Source: Bipolaris cookei
Taxonomy: Eukaryota; Ascomycota; Dothideomycetes; Pleosporales; Pleosporaceae
Length of the DNA stretch: 64,000 bases
NCBI GenBank assembly: GCA_002286855.1
Contig: NRSV01000006.1
Location: forward strand, 124,001 to 188,000
Direction: 5' to 3'
The notes below the pieces were generated by a model. It did no database searches, was not told the origin of the DNA, and saw only the letters and a program-made list of their open reading frames with translations. Shown here one piece after another: positions 11,363 through 22,862 of this stretch. Numbering within the stretch: the stretch's first letter is position 1; every line of letters starts with the position of its first letter. The position numbers and the translations under genes are program-made.

Positions 11363-14300
11363 CGAGGATCCGCGAGAGGCGGTGAAAGTATATGCGATGT
11401 CGAGGTTGCTGTGTCAGCGGACTCCCAAACAAAACGCGGTCCAAGCGTTGTGTGAATATCAGATTATGCCGGCTGTGAGTGATGAGCTGTTCCCGAACTT
11501 CGAAGAAGAGGGGGAGGCAATGGATACAAGAGTGTGTTGTGGGAGTGAGCCGGGTTGTGAATTAAGAGGACGGGAAAATAAAAGCCAGTCAAGAAGAGGA
11601 TAATTTATTTTTCTTAGCAAAGAAGACGAGACGGCGAGGCCGAATGGGTGAGACGGAATTGTAGAGAGACACGACTGAGAGCGATGCAAGACATGGCTGG
11701 CATGCGCCTATAACTTGCTATCAGGGCCTGATGAGTAGCGGCGGCCTCTGCGTACCATGCTTCGACCCTAGACTAGCGTTGGCTCGCTGATCCTGGCTCT
11801 GGGTGGATAGCCACACAACGTGGGCTCTGGGGAAATCGTTTCACTTTAGCTCGTACATTAGTGACTTCCAGGCTTGAGCGAGGCATAGCGGTGCGCCCAG
11901 CTTGTGGCCAGTCGCTTAGGACAGTCAAAGGGCCTCCATAGGCAATAAAGTCTCAACGGTGGTGGCACCTGGGTGATTGAAGCCTCGCCCAGCGTGCATG
12001 TGCATAGCGACAGCTGGCTGTTCTGGAAAAGCGCTACGTGCTTTGGGCCGGGACATTGCACACCCCCACCAAGGGTGGCATGGCCGAGTTCCTGCGCGAC
12101 ACACGTCCTCGGTCTATCTTGGGTCGGATGCGAGGTGGGCACAGAGGAGCAGCACGACGGGACCCACCAGGACAGGTTCAGATGGGCACGCATAAGACGG
12201 AAGAGCGAGGGCTGTGATGTCGCCATGACCGCTTGCCAGTCAGGTAGCTGGTCGTGTTTGCGGACCGTAGCGAGGTTTGGGATGACAGACCAGACACGGA
12301 CAAATTGTGACGTTTGAAGAGCGCATGGCGTGGGCTCCTGCTGCAGCGGCGACGTGAAGCGATACCAGGATGCAAGGGTGCCACCGCCCGGCCAGGACGG
12401 CCAGGAGAAGACGCGCACGTGGAAGCCCTGCATGCAGAAAAATTAGCCCGAGAGCGCCAAGCCGCCTGATACCCTGTCGCTGGCTGCTTCAGAGTCGGAG
12501 CGCCGGTCAAAGACCCATGGATGTAGTGTAGAGGGTGTCGAGCGTCTCGCAATTGCGCGCACCCTCGAAGGGGCCCGCTGTGGATCTTCCAGGGCAGCAT
12601 CAGCACCAGGCAAGCAGACAGGCAAGCTGGTAGACAGGCCCTGCCCGCCAGTACGACCTGTAGGGGGGAGCCTGAACCTTGCCCCCCCTCGTCGCGTCGA
12701 TCATGCCCGGGGTCAGGACCTTTCTGCTAGACCGTCCTCCGCAGAGGGCACGAAGCGCGCTGGCCCAGGATGCTTCCGAAGTACCTCCACAGGCCATGTC
12801 TACCTGCAGTGACCTTTCGCATTGGAGCACCTTTGCCGAACTGCTATAGCTGCCACTACTGCTGCTAATCCTGTGTGCTGGCTACCATCTGTTGTTGCTG
12901 TAGGATCTGGGCGGGGGGGGGGGGCGTGCGCCTCCCTTCCCCTCTCACTCCCACCCCCTCCGCTCGCAAACTTTATCGTGGCCTCATCGACATCCAGGTG
13001 TGTTTCATGCCGTGTGCTGGCCATGCATGGTGACTGCTAAACAGTTGCTCTGTCCAAATCGGGTGTGCTGCAGGGTGGGACGATTTCGTGACGAATCCGT
13101 CATTCGCAGGGCTTTCAATGCCGGGGCTCGATGTAGGGAGACGCATGGACCCTAGTACAACAAGACAGAGAGGGATACACAGATGTAGCGAGAGGGATGG
13201 AGACGGACAGCGTCCGTGATGCGCTCCTCGTCAGGGCCCTTGTACGTCGACATGGTTAAAGTGGCCATGTTCGGAAGACTTGTGGCTGATGCTTGAGCGT
13301 CCCTCTTTTTTCTCTCTTTTGCTTTTCCCTACTTTTATCCTTCACCGCAACAGGGTTTTTGCTCAGGTCACGAGTGCCAATGATGATCCGCCCAAGCTTA
13401 TGCCATCATTTTGGGGCAACGCACACGGTGATGTGCAGTGAGGGCACCTTAACGATAGCCAAAACAGCGCGCTATCCATGGCCTCCCCCCCCCCCCGTTA
13501 TTCGATAAAGCAAGAATCCTCCGAGACGCCCCTCACCGCTCTATAGACGACACAGCTGCACAGGGTGAGGCTATGTGGCTAGTAACCAGATGGGGACGGC
13601 TAGCGCTGGTACCTGGACATCTGTCCCAACCACTCGAGATGAGCTTGGCGCCGATATTGGACGATAGCGACTGTCGGTAAGTTTCTCGAGTGATGGAAAA
13701 TGATGATGCACGTCGGCTGCGCTAGGCTTAGAAGCCGCCAGCCGCGAGCCGCGAGCAGAGAATTGACCGGCGGGGCACGCGATGAGGCGCGGCGACGGTA
13801 TGACGGATGTGAGTGCAGCAGCGGGTGGTGCTGGCAGGATGCATTTGTATGTGTGTATGTGTTTCTGTGGATGTTGGGTGTGTGTACAATGTGCGTGTTT
13901 GTGTGTTTAGTATGTGCGCATGCGTGGATAGGCCGACGGGCGGGTAGTGTGGAGGGGCGAGAGTGGGGGGGCAAGAAAGGAAGAGACAGTGCCGCACCAA
14001 GCTGCAGCAGGCATCTAATTGAGCCTAGTAAGAGCGTTATTTGACATCAAGAGGACCATTGTCTTCTATCTGAGACGGGAACGTCTTGTTTTGTCGAGCA
14101 AAGCGCTTCATTTGCAATTTGCCTAGCAGCAGCGGCGGCGTAGAGGGTAGAGCATGGATCGTGCGCGTTTCCCGGCAGTCACCGCAGTTAGCCTCATTGC
14201 GTCTGCTTATGCTCGCCGTTCGATTGCTGCTTTCGCCTCTGTTGCGTTTAGTGCGTCAATACGCCGTGGCGGCAGGAATCATGCAATATGGAACCATTTT

Positions 14301-14447
14301 TCCTTACCCAGAACAGATGCAGGGCCCTTGGTGTGCGCCGCGGAGAAGCCACACTCACTGCCGTTGACGCCGAAGCTGTCGCTGAAACCATTTCCAACTG
14401 CCCGAACGTGCATCACGACGGCAGCCACGGCAGGCCAAGGGAGCCCA

Positions 14448-14512
14448 CCAGTCAGTCGTCAAACCGCCAGTCGGGCAATCAATCAGATCAGTCAGCAATC
14501 AGTCAGCCTGAT
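14448..14512. repeat. CAGT/CAAT-rich short repeat patch
   Basis: Words such as CAGTCAGT, CAATCAAT and CAGTCAG recur with small variation over 65 bases. No coding role is evident. Confidence 0.4.
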
Positions 14513-15214
14513 ATGTCGGACATGCCCACTTTGGACTTGGAGGAGCCCCGTGGTGGCAGAGGCTGTCGTCTGTCTGTACATGCATACTAGACGTATGTAT
14601 GTATGTATGTACGAGTAGAGTAATATTACATACAGACACATCCGTGCAGGCTCGCGTGGCCCGGCGCGGCAGATCTATGGGAGTAATTTGGTTCAACTAC
14701 TACCCATCTCACCCACGCTCGCCCAAGCTCGCCTCTAGCTACTGCGTCTGGGCCAGGAACCTACGACTATACTAACTGTCGGAATGTGTGATGGCTGTAC
14801 ATCACCACGACGCCTCTAGGCAGGCAGGCGGGCGGGCGGGCTGTGGATGGTGCCAGGCCAAGTCCCGTATTAGATACATTAACATTCGGTACGCAACTAA
14901 GTACGTAAGTAGGTAGAAGACATAGCTGTGTAGTATTACTTACATGGCAGGGCCAAGTCCAGCCATCCATGTCCACGGCGACGTACGACACACTGTCCCG
15001 TCGGCGATTGCGCAACCAGACTTGCATTGCATTGCCTGGGCGCTCAGCTTGGTTGCAGAATGGGAATGTAAACATGGTCTGTCGATCCAAAAGTGTAATG
15101 CACGCCGCCGAACACCCCAAAAGGGTCAACCTGTCCCCCTCGCGCCACCCCAAGTCTCGCTACCAAATTCTGGACGCCTGGTTCCGCCTGGATGCCGGAG
15201 TTGAGCCGATTTCC

Positions 15215-15245
15215 AGCCAGGAGCCAGGAGCCAGGAGCCATGAGC
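15215..15245. repeat. Short tandem repeat, CCAGGAG units
   Basis: Three to four copies of a 7-bp unit (CCAGGAG, the last altered to CCATGAG) stand head to tail. Confidence 0.6.
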
Positions 15246-16521
15246 CAGACGCCGACGCCCACTACGTACTATGCGAGAACGACGGCTGCTAGACACGAAC
15301 TCAATCCACGGGCTATGGCGGCCTTGCAGTGTCTAGTGGCCCTGGCCTGGGGGCGCCCACGAGGCTCTCCCTCTCTGAAACAGGCTTGTAGAATTTAGAC
15401 TTCTGCGGGCCCTGCATCCTGGCATCCTGGCATGCCCATGCCCGACGACGGTGTGGTGTGTCCCACCTGGCCTCTCCCACTGCTGCGCTGCTGCTGGCTG
15501 GCTCCTTCCCATCCACTGCCCACCGCCCACCACCCGCTGCCCCTCTCCCTCTCGCTAATGCCGTCCCTCCGCTCCTTCCCTTACCGATCACGCTTACCGA
15601 CACCTCGCGCCAAGGCAAGAAGCTTGCGCCATCAGCTCTCTCCGAACCTTCTAGCTTGCAGGCTAGAAGGCTACTCTACAATGGCGCAACCATGGTTCCT
15701 CTGCAGCTCAAGAGCCCGCCGCCCGTCTGGCAATTAGATTTCTCTTTCGCTTTCCACGTCCACCGCCCACCGCCCATCCCCCTCCTGCAGCCTGCCACGC
15801 GGAGAGCCCTGCCCACACACGAGACATCCACCTGCCCAGCTCCGCCCCCAGCTGCACCCATGTCTCGTCAGCACTCTGCACTTGAATCAACAATAAACAT
15901 CATCCATCACCGACGTAATTGCGGGGTACGTTGTACTCACACACTGATTCTGTCCCTGGTGGCGTCTCAAACCCTGCATCAAGGGGTGTGAGAGGGCAGG
16001 GGCATACCTAGGCATGCACATCTGGGTGTAGTACAAATTCGCTTGCCTTGTACCCTTTCAGCTCACCTGCATCTGTCCTTTCCATTACTGGCGCAGTATC
16101 ACTTAGGCTGCAGTCAACCGGGTGTTTGCTCAACGTCGGATTCAACACAGCGACCATGCCGCGCCAGAATTAACGGGAGAACCGCTACTAACACTACCCT
16201 AACATGGCGCCATGCTCCGGGTCTAAATGACGTTGAGAGGAACATATGTATCCACACCAGGCTCCATAAGGCTTCACGGAGTAAAAAAAATTAACGCGTC
16301 TTTCAGCTTGCCGCACGTGGTATGAATGTGGATAAGGCAAAAAAGCCACTGGGAAATCAGTCCATATCTGCCACGGCAGAGGGAAAAAAACAAAAAACCA
16401 CACCTCTAACGCTAGAAACGTGCTAGAAGCGCCTAATGCATTTCAGCTTCTAGTATATGATTCGATGGCGTTTCCAGCCGACCACATTGATGCACGCCAC
16501 TGCCGCCGCCGCCGCCTACTA

Positions 16522-18463
16522 CTACTCCTTTTTAATGTACTTGTCAAAGATTTTCGAGATCTCGCGTGCACTCTTCTTTGGGTGTCGCTTCTGTCCGCCC
16601 TTGTAGTCGACATAGGTCACGCCGAAACGCGTCGTATAGCCCTCGGCCCACTCGAAATTGCTACAAGAACACATGTCAGCATACATGCTTGTAATCTTAC
16701 TGCTTCCAGCTCGCCGAACACCAGGTTTGGTTCAGTTTGAAGCTAGGAGAAAAGGTTCGGTCTGCCAGAGCTTCTCCAGCCATCCGCTTACAGCCCATTT
16801 ACCCCCGTCGAAAAGCGGGTCGTTCAGGTGTAGGGATAGTATACGCGCAGTAAAAAGAAACAAGAAGGAAGGGGGTATGAATAAGTGGATCAACGTACTC
16901 CATCAGACTCCATGCAGAGTAACCCCTGACATCTACCCCATCCAAGGTATGGGCATCGGCCAACGCACCAATGTAACCCCTAAAGTATTCACACCGAAAC
17001 TCATCGTCGAGCAGCTGCTCCAGAGGCAGATCATTCTCGCCTTTGAGACTGGTGCCGTTTTCTGTCACATAGAATGTTGGGCCTCCATACCGGTCACTAA
17101 GCCACTTGATCAGTTTCCTGAAGCCCAACGGCATCGGCCGTAGCCACACAGATTGTGTCTCTGGGCCAATCCATTCGCCTTTCTTATTCTGATGCAGAAT
17201 ATCAAGGTTTCCAACGTGGTCATCCAGCTCCGGCTCAGTATCCCGGTGCCTAATATAATGGGCACAGTAATGATTCATGCCATAGAAATCGTTGCTGCCT
17301 TGGACCAGGGCCGCTTCTTCCGGCGTGAATTCTGGCAACCGATCACCCAATTGCTTACGCATCGAGTCTGGGTACTTGCCAAAGTAGACTGGGTCTCCAA
17401 ACCAGCAAATGGCAAATTCAATCTTCCGGTCGCACGCTTCGCGGTCCTTTGGATCTTCGGGATCCCACGGCTCCGTCCAATCCCCTATACGGACATGTAT
17501 CAGCATACCAATATATTCATGCGTCGTCTCTCAAGGCCCATTTTGACATGCTTTCCCCACCACCACGTACATGCATGCGCGGCCTGCGTGCGTGCGCGCG
17601 AGTAGAGTTTCTGTTTCTGTCTACATGGAATCTGGACGCGAGGTGACCGCTTACCATTTAGAGTAATCCCAATCTGGCCTCCATCTTGCGCCTTGAAGTC
17701 GTCGCGATAGGCCTTGACTGCCGCACCATGAGCAATGAGAAGGGTGTGTCCGACGATCCATGGCTCCCTCGCGCTGTCTCCTTCAGCGCTCTTGGTTCGA
17801 TCGCTGCAACGACCAGGAGCAAACAGCCCAGTGCCATAGCCAAGTACCGAGCTGCACCATGGCTCGTTAAAGGTGATCCAATATTTTACTTTTGACCCAA
17901 ATGCCTTGAAACACACCCTGGCATAGTTCTCATAGTCCTTTACGAATTCGTTCTTATTTAGCATGCCGCCATATCGCTTGTGTAGCTCATCGGGCAAATC
18001 CCAATGAAACAGGGTTATCATGGGCTCAATGCCGGCAGCACGGAGGCCATCGACCAGCTTGATGTAGTATTGCAGACCCTTTTCGTTTACCGGGTCATTG
18101 CGTCCACCAAGCGGAATGATGCGGGACCATGAGAGGGAAAAGCGGTAAGACTTTGCGCCAAGTTCCTTCAACAGTGCAATGTCTTCGTCAGCACGGTGGT
18201 AGGAATCACAGGCCACATCGCCCGAATCTCCTCCAGCAATCTTGCCCGGGATGCGGCAAAACGAGTCCCAGATGGAATCGGCACGACCGTCTTCATGCGG
18301 TGCGCCTTCGATTTGGTAACTGCAGATTCCAAAACTCAGCATGTGACAATCAAGCGGCCCTTCCTTGTTGGCGGGGTACTTTTGAGTGGAGAAGGCCTGG
18401 CTAAACGAACCTCGCTGTTGCAAACCCCCAAAGGAAATCCTTTGGCAAGTATGATTGCGACAT
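16522..18463 (-). CDS. GH1 beta-glucosidase, intracellular type
   Basis: This hydrolyses terminal beta-glucosides such as cellobiose. Four exons: 18463-18411, 18319-17655, 17484-16899 and 16660-16522; introns are 91, 170 and 238 nt. All phases agree and give 480 residues, the normal family length. Exon 1 encodes the canonical 'PKDFLWGFATAS' start, completed across the junction by Tyr-Gln-Ile-Glu-Gly. The acid/base Glu170 is in TFNEP and the nucleophile Glu381 is in YVTENG. 'GYSAWSLMDNFEWAEGY' spans the last junction. There is no signal peptide, so the enzyme is probably cytosolic and acts on imported disaccharides. It faces away from the DUF1479 gene across a 936-bp shared upstream region. 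Confidence 0.93.
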
Positions 18464-19399
18464 GATGAGCTGCGGTACGTCTAATCTTTTCAAGTGTGTT
18501 CTATGCTGAATGGTCTAAGGGGGGAAAGGAAGAGAGAGATGACAAAGGTCTCAAGCTTGTAGCAGCGGGACGGCTATTACTTCTTCATATACGTGGGACC
18601 GGACTGCAGCGTTGGCTGCGGAGGACGTCCCGCCGTAACCGTCATTCACCCAACGACAAGAGCTTAACAAGAGGCGCAGTAGGACAGATGAGGATCTTGG
18701 TATGGTCTTGTTCCACTCTGGTAGGCTATATTCAATTTCTCCGTCTTCTTAATGGCTCATTCAGTCCAGCGACCCCGCTTGACCGGCTCACCGACGGGAG
18801 GTTATAGTTTCATCCCACATGACGAAGCTACACCTTTGCGTCCATTCTGCCCGTCAGGATTCACAGTGGATAGGGCGGTCAGTGGGATTGCGGGCCGGAC
18901 ATTCAGCCTGGCTATTATCCTACCAGCAGTGGCGCAGCGACGTGACTTGGGAGTAAGTGATGCTCGAGAGTGTGGCATGGCGGGGTACTGGGCAGCTCCG
19001 AGCGGATCTCTCTCCCTCGTTCTCTCCTCGTATCACCCACCCTCTACCCCAGGATATAACACCGATGAGTGTGTTCCGCCTCTGCTCATTCGCGAACACC
19101 GGAGCTGATGACGTTGCACGATGGAGAACGTCGGAAACGATGCTCTACACGTGGTAACCGATACGAGGATATGCCTGCAAGGACCGCGAGAAGATGTGGC
19201 TATACCGTTTTGAGCAAAACTTCCGCAGGTACAGTATCTCTTGCTCACGGCTTGGGTAACAATTCAATGTCGGGATCTCGCTCGACTTATGTACTACGAC
19301 AGCGTAACTAAGCGTATATAATGGGCGATTTCTGGGGAAAGAAAAAGAGGCAGTATCGCAGTGTTGGATCAATCGCATAGAACCACCAAACGACTCGCG
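18464..19399. promoter_or_regulatory. Divergent upstream region of GH1 and DUF1479 genes
   Basis: No coding sequence is seen between the two divergent start codons. On the + strand a TATATAA box lies at 19314-19320, about 80 bases before the DUF1479 start, the usual distance for a TATA element plus short leader. Confidence 0.5.
19314..19320 (+). promoter_or_regulatory. TATA box of the DUF1479 gene
   Basis: TATATAA in the context GCGTATATAATGG, 80 bases upstream of the start codon at 19400. Confidence 0.5.
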
Positions 19400-20973
19400 A
19401 TGATGCTATCTGCGTTGCGAACCATCCGATCTCCGACGACACGCGCTGCGACACAGGTGCGCACAGCCGCGACGCAACCCCAGAGGCGCGCGGGCGACAT
19501 TTCGGATGCCTTTGCCTCGCTTTCGGGACACGACTTCAAGCCATTGACACCTGAATATGCCGACCTCAAGGCCCGCCTGATTCGGGGTCACGAAAGTGAA
19601 GTTCGGGATTCATGGGACCGCCTTCTTCGCAACCTGCGCGACGAGATTCCTCGCATTGTTGAGCAAGGCAGCAAAGTCATTCCGGAAATCGATTTCAAGG
19701 ATATTGACAATGCGCCCGAAGCTTTTAGTAGTCGGCTGCGAGAGAGGGGTGTCGCCGTTGTGCGGGGCGTAGTGTCGGAACCAGAAGCACTGCAGTGGAA
19801 GAAGGATTTGAGAGAATATATCCGGCAGAATCCTCAGACAAAGGGTGGGTGCTTGAAATATTCTATGCACTTATTACGACTGACAATGAACCAGCTTTTC
19901 CTGCCGACAACCCTCAAGTATTTGAGCTCTACTGGTCGCGCCCTCAGCTCCTCGCACGCGGAAACCCTAATCTCCTCAAGGCGCACGGCTTTCTCATGTC
20001 ATATTGGCACAGCAACAATCCGCACGTTCCACTATCTACAAAGCACCCGATAAGCTATGCCGACCGTCTGCGCCTACGTCAACCCGGTGACGCCAGATTC
20101 TCAATTGGACCCCACATTGACGGCGGCAGCGTCGAGCGCTGGGACGAACAAGGATACGGACTTGGAAAAGTGTACGACTCGATTTGGAAGGGTAAATGGG
20201 AAGAGTTTGATCCATGGGAGGCCAGCTGCCGTTTGCCCATTGTTGCCGATCTCCATCAGGGTGTTGGAGCATGCAATGCCTTCCGCATGTTCCAAGGCTG
20301 GCTCTCGCTTTCTACAACCCGCCCACTTGAAGGCACACTCCTCGTAAACCCGCTCTTCGCCAAAGCAACAGCATACTATCTCCTCCGTCCCTTTTTCTCG
20401 CCCAAACGCGGCGTTGAACCAGGCGCGCAAACCGCATCCGAAGCAACCACCAACACCTATGCTTTCCTGTCCCCAGACAACTGGGAAATGGACTCACCGC
20501 AAACGTCTTGGGTCCACGGCGCAGCCCCAGGTCACGGCCAAGAACTGTCACACTTACTTCACCCGCATCTACAGTTACAAAAAACAATGATCCACGTGCC
20601 GACTGTCCAACCGGGTGACTATGTCGCCTGGCACTGCGATACCATCCACAGCGTCGATAGGAAGCATCAAGGCACTTCTGATTCTAGCGTCTTGTACATC
20701 CCTGCTTGTCCCATGACAGAAGACAATGCGAATCATCTTGTTCGCCAGCGCAACAACTTCGTCAACGGCACGCCGAGCCCGGATTTCGGTAGCGGCATTG
20801 GCGAGAGCGAACATGTAGGTCGCGTTCTGCCCGACGAAATGCAGCAGCTTGTTGGGGACGAGGGGTGTCGTGCTATGGGGTTGCTGGAGTGGGATAGTGA
20901 GGAACCTGGGTTAGGGCCGGGTGAGAAGGTAATACTTGATCGGGCGAATAAGATTTTGGGGTTTTATGATTGA
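19400..20973 (+). CDS. DUF1479 family protein (predicted 2OG-Fe(II) dioxygenase fold)
   Basis: Exon 1 is 19400-19844 and exon 2 is 19895-20973, with a 50-nt GTGGGT...CCAG intron; 507 residues. The family (bacterial YbiU and many fungal proteins) is predicted to be a cupin-type dioxygenase of unknown substrate. His222-x-Asp224 in GPHIDGGS is a likely metal-binding pair, and a second histidine region lies in 'YVAWHCDTIHSV'. The first 30 residues are rich in Arg, Ser, Thr and Ala with no acids, which fits a mitochondrial presequence. Translation starts at the first of two adjacent ATG codons; no ATG lies upstream in frame after the TATA box. Function in fungi is not known to me. Confidence 0.88.
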
Positions 20974-21041
20974 GATGGGTGTGATGAATGGTTTTCTCTT
21001 GTATACTTTGATACCGTTGAGGCGTGTAGTTATGCAAAGTA

Positions 21042-21042
21042 G

Positions 21043-21084
<42 letters not shown>
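21042..21084. repeat. (TA)n(TG)n microsatellite
   Basis: About nine TA units are followed directly by about twelve TG units, just downstream of the DUF1479 stop codon. Confidence 0.9.
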
Positions 21085-22370
21085 CCGGGTCTCTATATAC
21101 TATCGTCCTTCTGCCGTTACTTATCCTTCAAGCGGGTACGTATCGCATATCCCTATCTTCCCCCCCTACTTTGAAAATCTCACCGTTTGATGTATACGTA
21201 ATATGTCATGTACCCCGCACACTTGAGTCTACGCGTCCATCTACAACTCCAACTTCATCGTACAGTGAATAGTTTTCATTCGTAACACAGCGGTATATAT
21301 AGAGAAAGCGAGGTATAAGATACATCCGTGGCATAGTAGGACACGAGGTGGAAGATGGGAGGTTCAATTGTATGCGTAGATCAATGAGGTAAGCTGGGTG
21401 AAGTAAGGAAGATGTGTGGATGATATAGGTAGGGGAGAGTGGGAATGAGGTGTGTTTTGTTGGTTTTGAGTAGAAGTAGATGAGTAGAATGGAGTGGTGG
21501 GAAGACAAGTAAGTCTTGGTCAAAAATCTCACGGATATATCGTCATATGTCATTGTCACCAATAGCATATTGTATTACCTCACCTTATCCCAGACCCCCT
21601 CTCTCAACTTCAACGTCACACACACACACGGCATACACCTTCAACCAATCACATTCAAGAAAATAAAGAATGAGATTTTATCAGCCATTAAGTCATTTCC
21701 ACAACAGTCGACAGCAATCTCTTCCTCACTCTCTTCTCACTCTTTCCACACGCATACAAATCCCTCCGCCCTCCCTCCCCTAGCAACCAAAAATGAAAAA
21801 AAAACTCCCGCAACAACCTACCACAACACAACACGCAAAACAAGGCAAGCAAAAAAAAGGTTGCAAAAGAGGAATTGATAGAAAAAAAAGCAGTATAACA
21901 ACCCCCCCCCCCCCCGCCCTCAGTCTTTCAACCAAACTCTTCCTGTTTGTCTTCATCTTCATCTTCATCTTCTTCTGCCAACTACAACTCCTTTCTTTGC
22001 ATCCTAAAAAAAACATCAAAGCCCCATCTTTCCTCCTTCCCTCTTTCAGCTGTGGAGAAAAAAAAGTCCGAGTGAATGAAATGAGCGGTGCCGAAGGAAA
22101 CAAGAGATAAGAGGGGGGAGAAGGTGTATGGGGAGTGGAGAATCGCAAATAAGGGAAAAGGGGATCAGGGCAAAGGGTTAGAAGGGGGGGGAGAGGATGA
22201 GAGCGGAGAAAAGAGAGCAAGAGGAAAAGTTGAAGGGAGCGAGAAGATCATTTGAAAAGGATATTTTCTGGTTGCTGAACTGGTAAGTAGTAAACATTGG
22301 TAGTGATACGAGTGTGTAGGAGAGAGTAGGAGAAAGAGTAAGGTATGTAGATCTCGCAAGATACGTAGTA

Positions 22371-22399
22371 GTAGGTAGGTAGGTAGGTAGGTAGGTAGG
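22371..22399. repeat. (GTAG)n microsatellite
   Basis: About seven tandem GTAG units. Confidence 0.9.
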
Positions 22400-22862
22400 G
22401 GGAGTGGGAATAGAACCGGGAATCCGAATCAAAAAAATCCTGAAATTTTGCAACTGGGAGCAAAAAAATAATAATATAGGAAAAACGTAGCGTCCACTCG
22501 GGTCAAATAAGGGGGGTTGAAAACAGCACACACACATACATAAAAAACACCAAAGAAAAAAAAACGCCCACTAGATCCCTTGCACCCCCCAACCCACCCG
22601 CACCTACAACCAACACCCTTCCCCCCCCTAAAAGAGGGTGAAACAAAACAAAACAAAGAGGCCAACCGAAGTTTCCAAAAAACCCCCAAGCCTGCTCCGT
22701 TATGCTCCGGATAAGAGATAAAAAGCGATCGAGACGGTCGATAACGACACGGGTATATGGAAACGATTTTTGGGTTTCAAATGCCACCAACCACAGCCTG
22801 CCAACCACCGCCGCTGCAACCATGATGTTTGGTCTTCAATAAACCATGGCTTTCTGCTTGCG

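Larger units (their letters stand above)
11363..16521. other. 5.2 kb gene-free region upstream of the bZIP gene
   Basis: The interval lies between the start of the bZIP gene and the stop of the GH1 gene. Open frames are present on both strands, but none shows domain-like composition, a spliced continuation or a recognisable motif. Simple repeats occur: CAGT-type words at 14448-14512, GTAT units at 14594-14612, and CCAGGAG units at about 15215-15245. It may serve as a long promoter, hold noncoding RNA, or be relic sequence. Confidence 0.45.
20974..22862. other. Convergent intergenic region with simple repeats
   Basis: The interval lies between the 3' ends of the DUF1479 gene and the Som1-like gene. 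It contains a (TA)n(TG)n tract, A-rich and C-rich runs (about 21800-21915), purine-rich sequence and a GTAG tandem repeat. No gene is recognised. Confidence 0.5.

Noticed and set aside
13293..13508. Frame beginning with a hydrophobic, signal-peptide-like run (Leu/Phe-rich).
   Set aside because: It begins at a TTG codon with no ATG before the hydrophobic stretch, and the remainder shows no protein-like or cysteine-rich pattern.
15458..15991. 177-codon Pro/Ala/Ser-rich open frame.
   Set aside because: It reflects C-rich pyrimidine DNA; the opposite strand and other frames are open too, and no domain or splice signal supports it.
6574..22862. A secondary-metabolite gene cluster around the 2OG oxygenase, bZIP factor, GH1 and DUF1479 genes.
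   Set aside because: No backbone synthase, terpene cyclase, P450 or transporter is present, and the genes are separated by multi-kilobase gaps.
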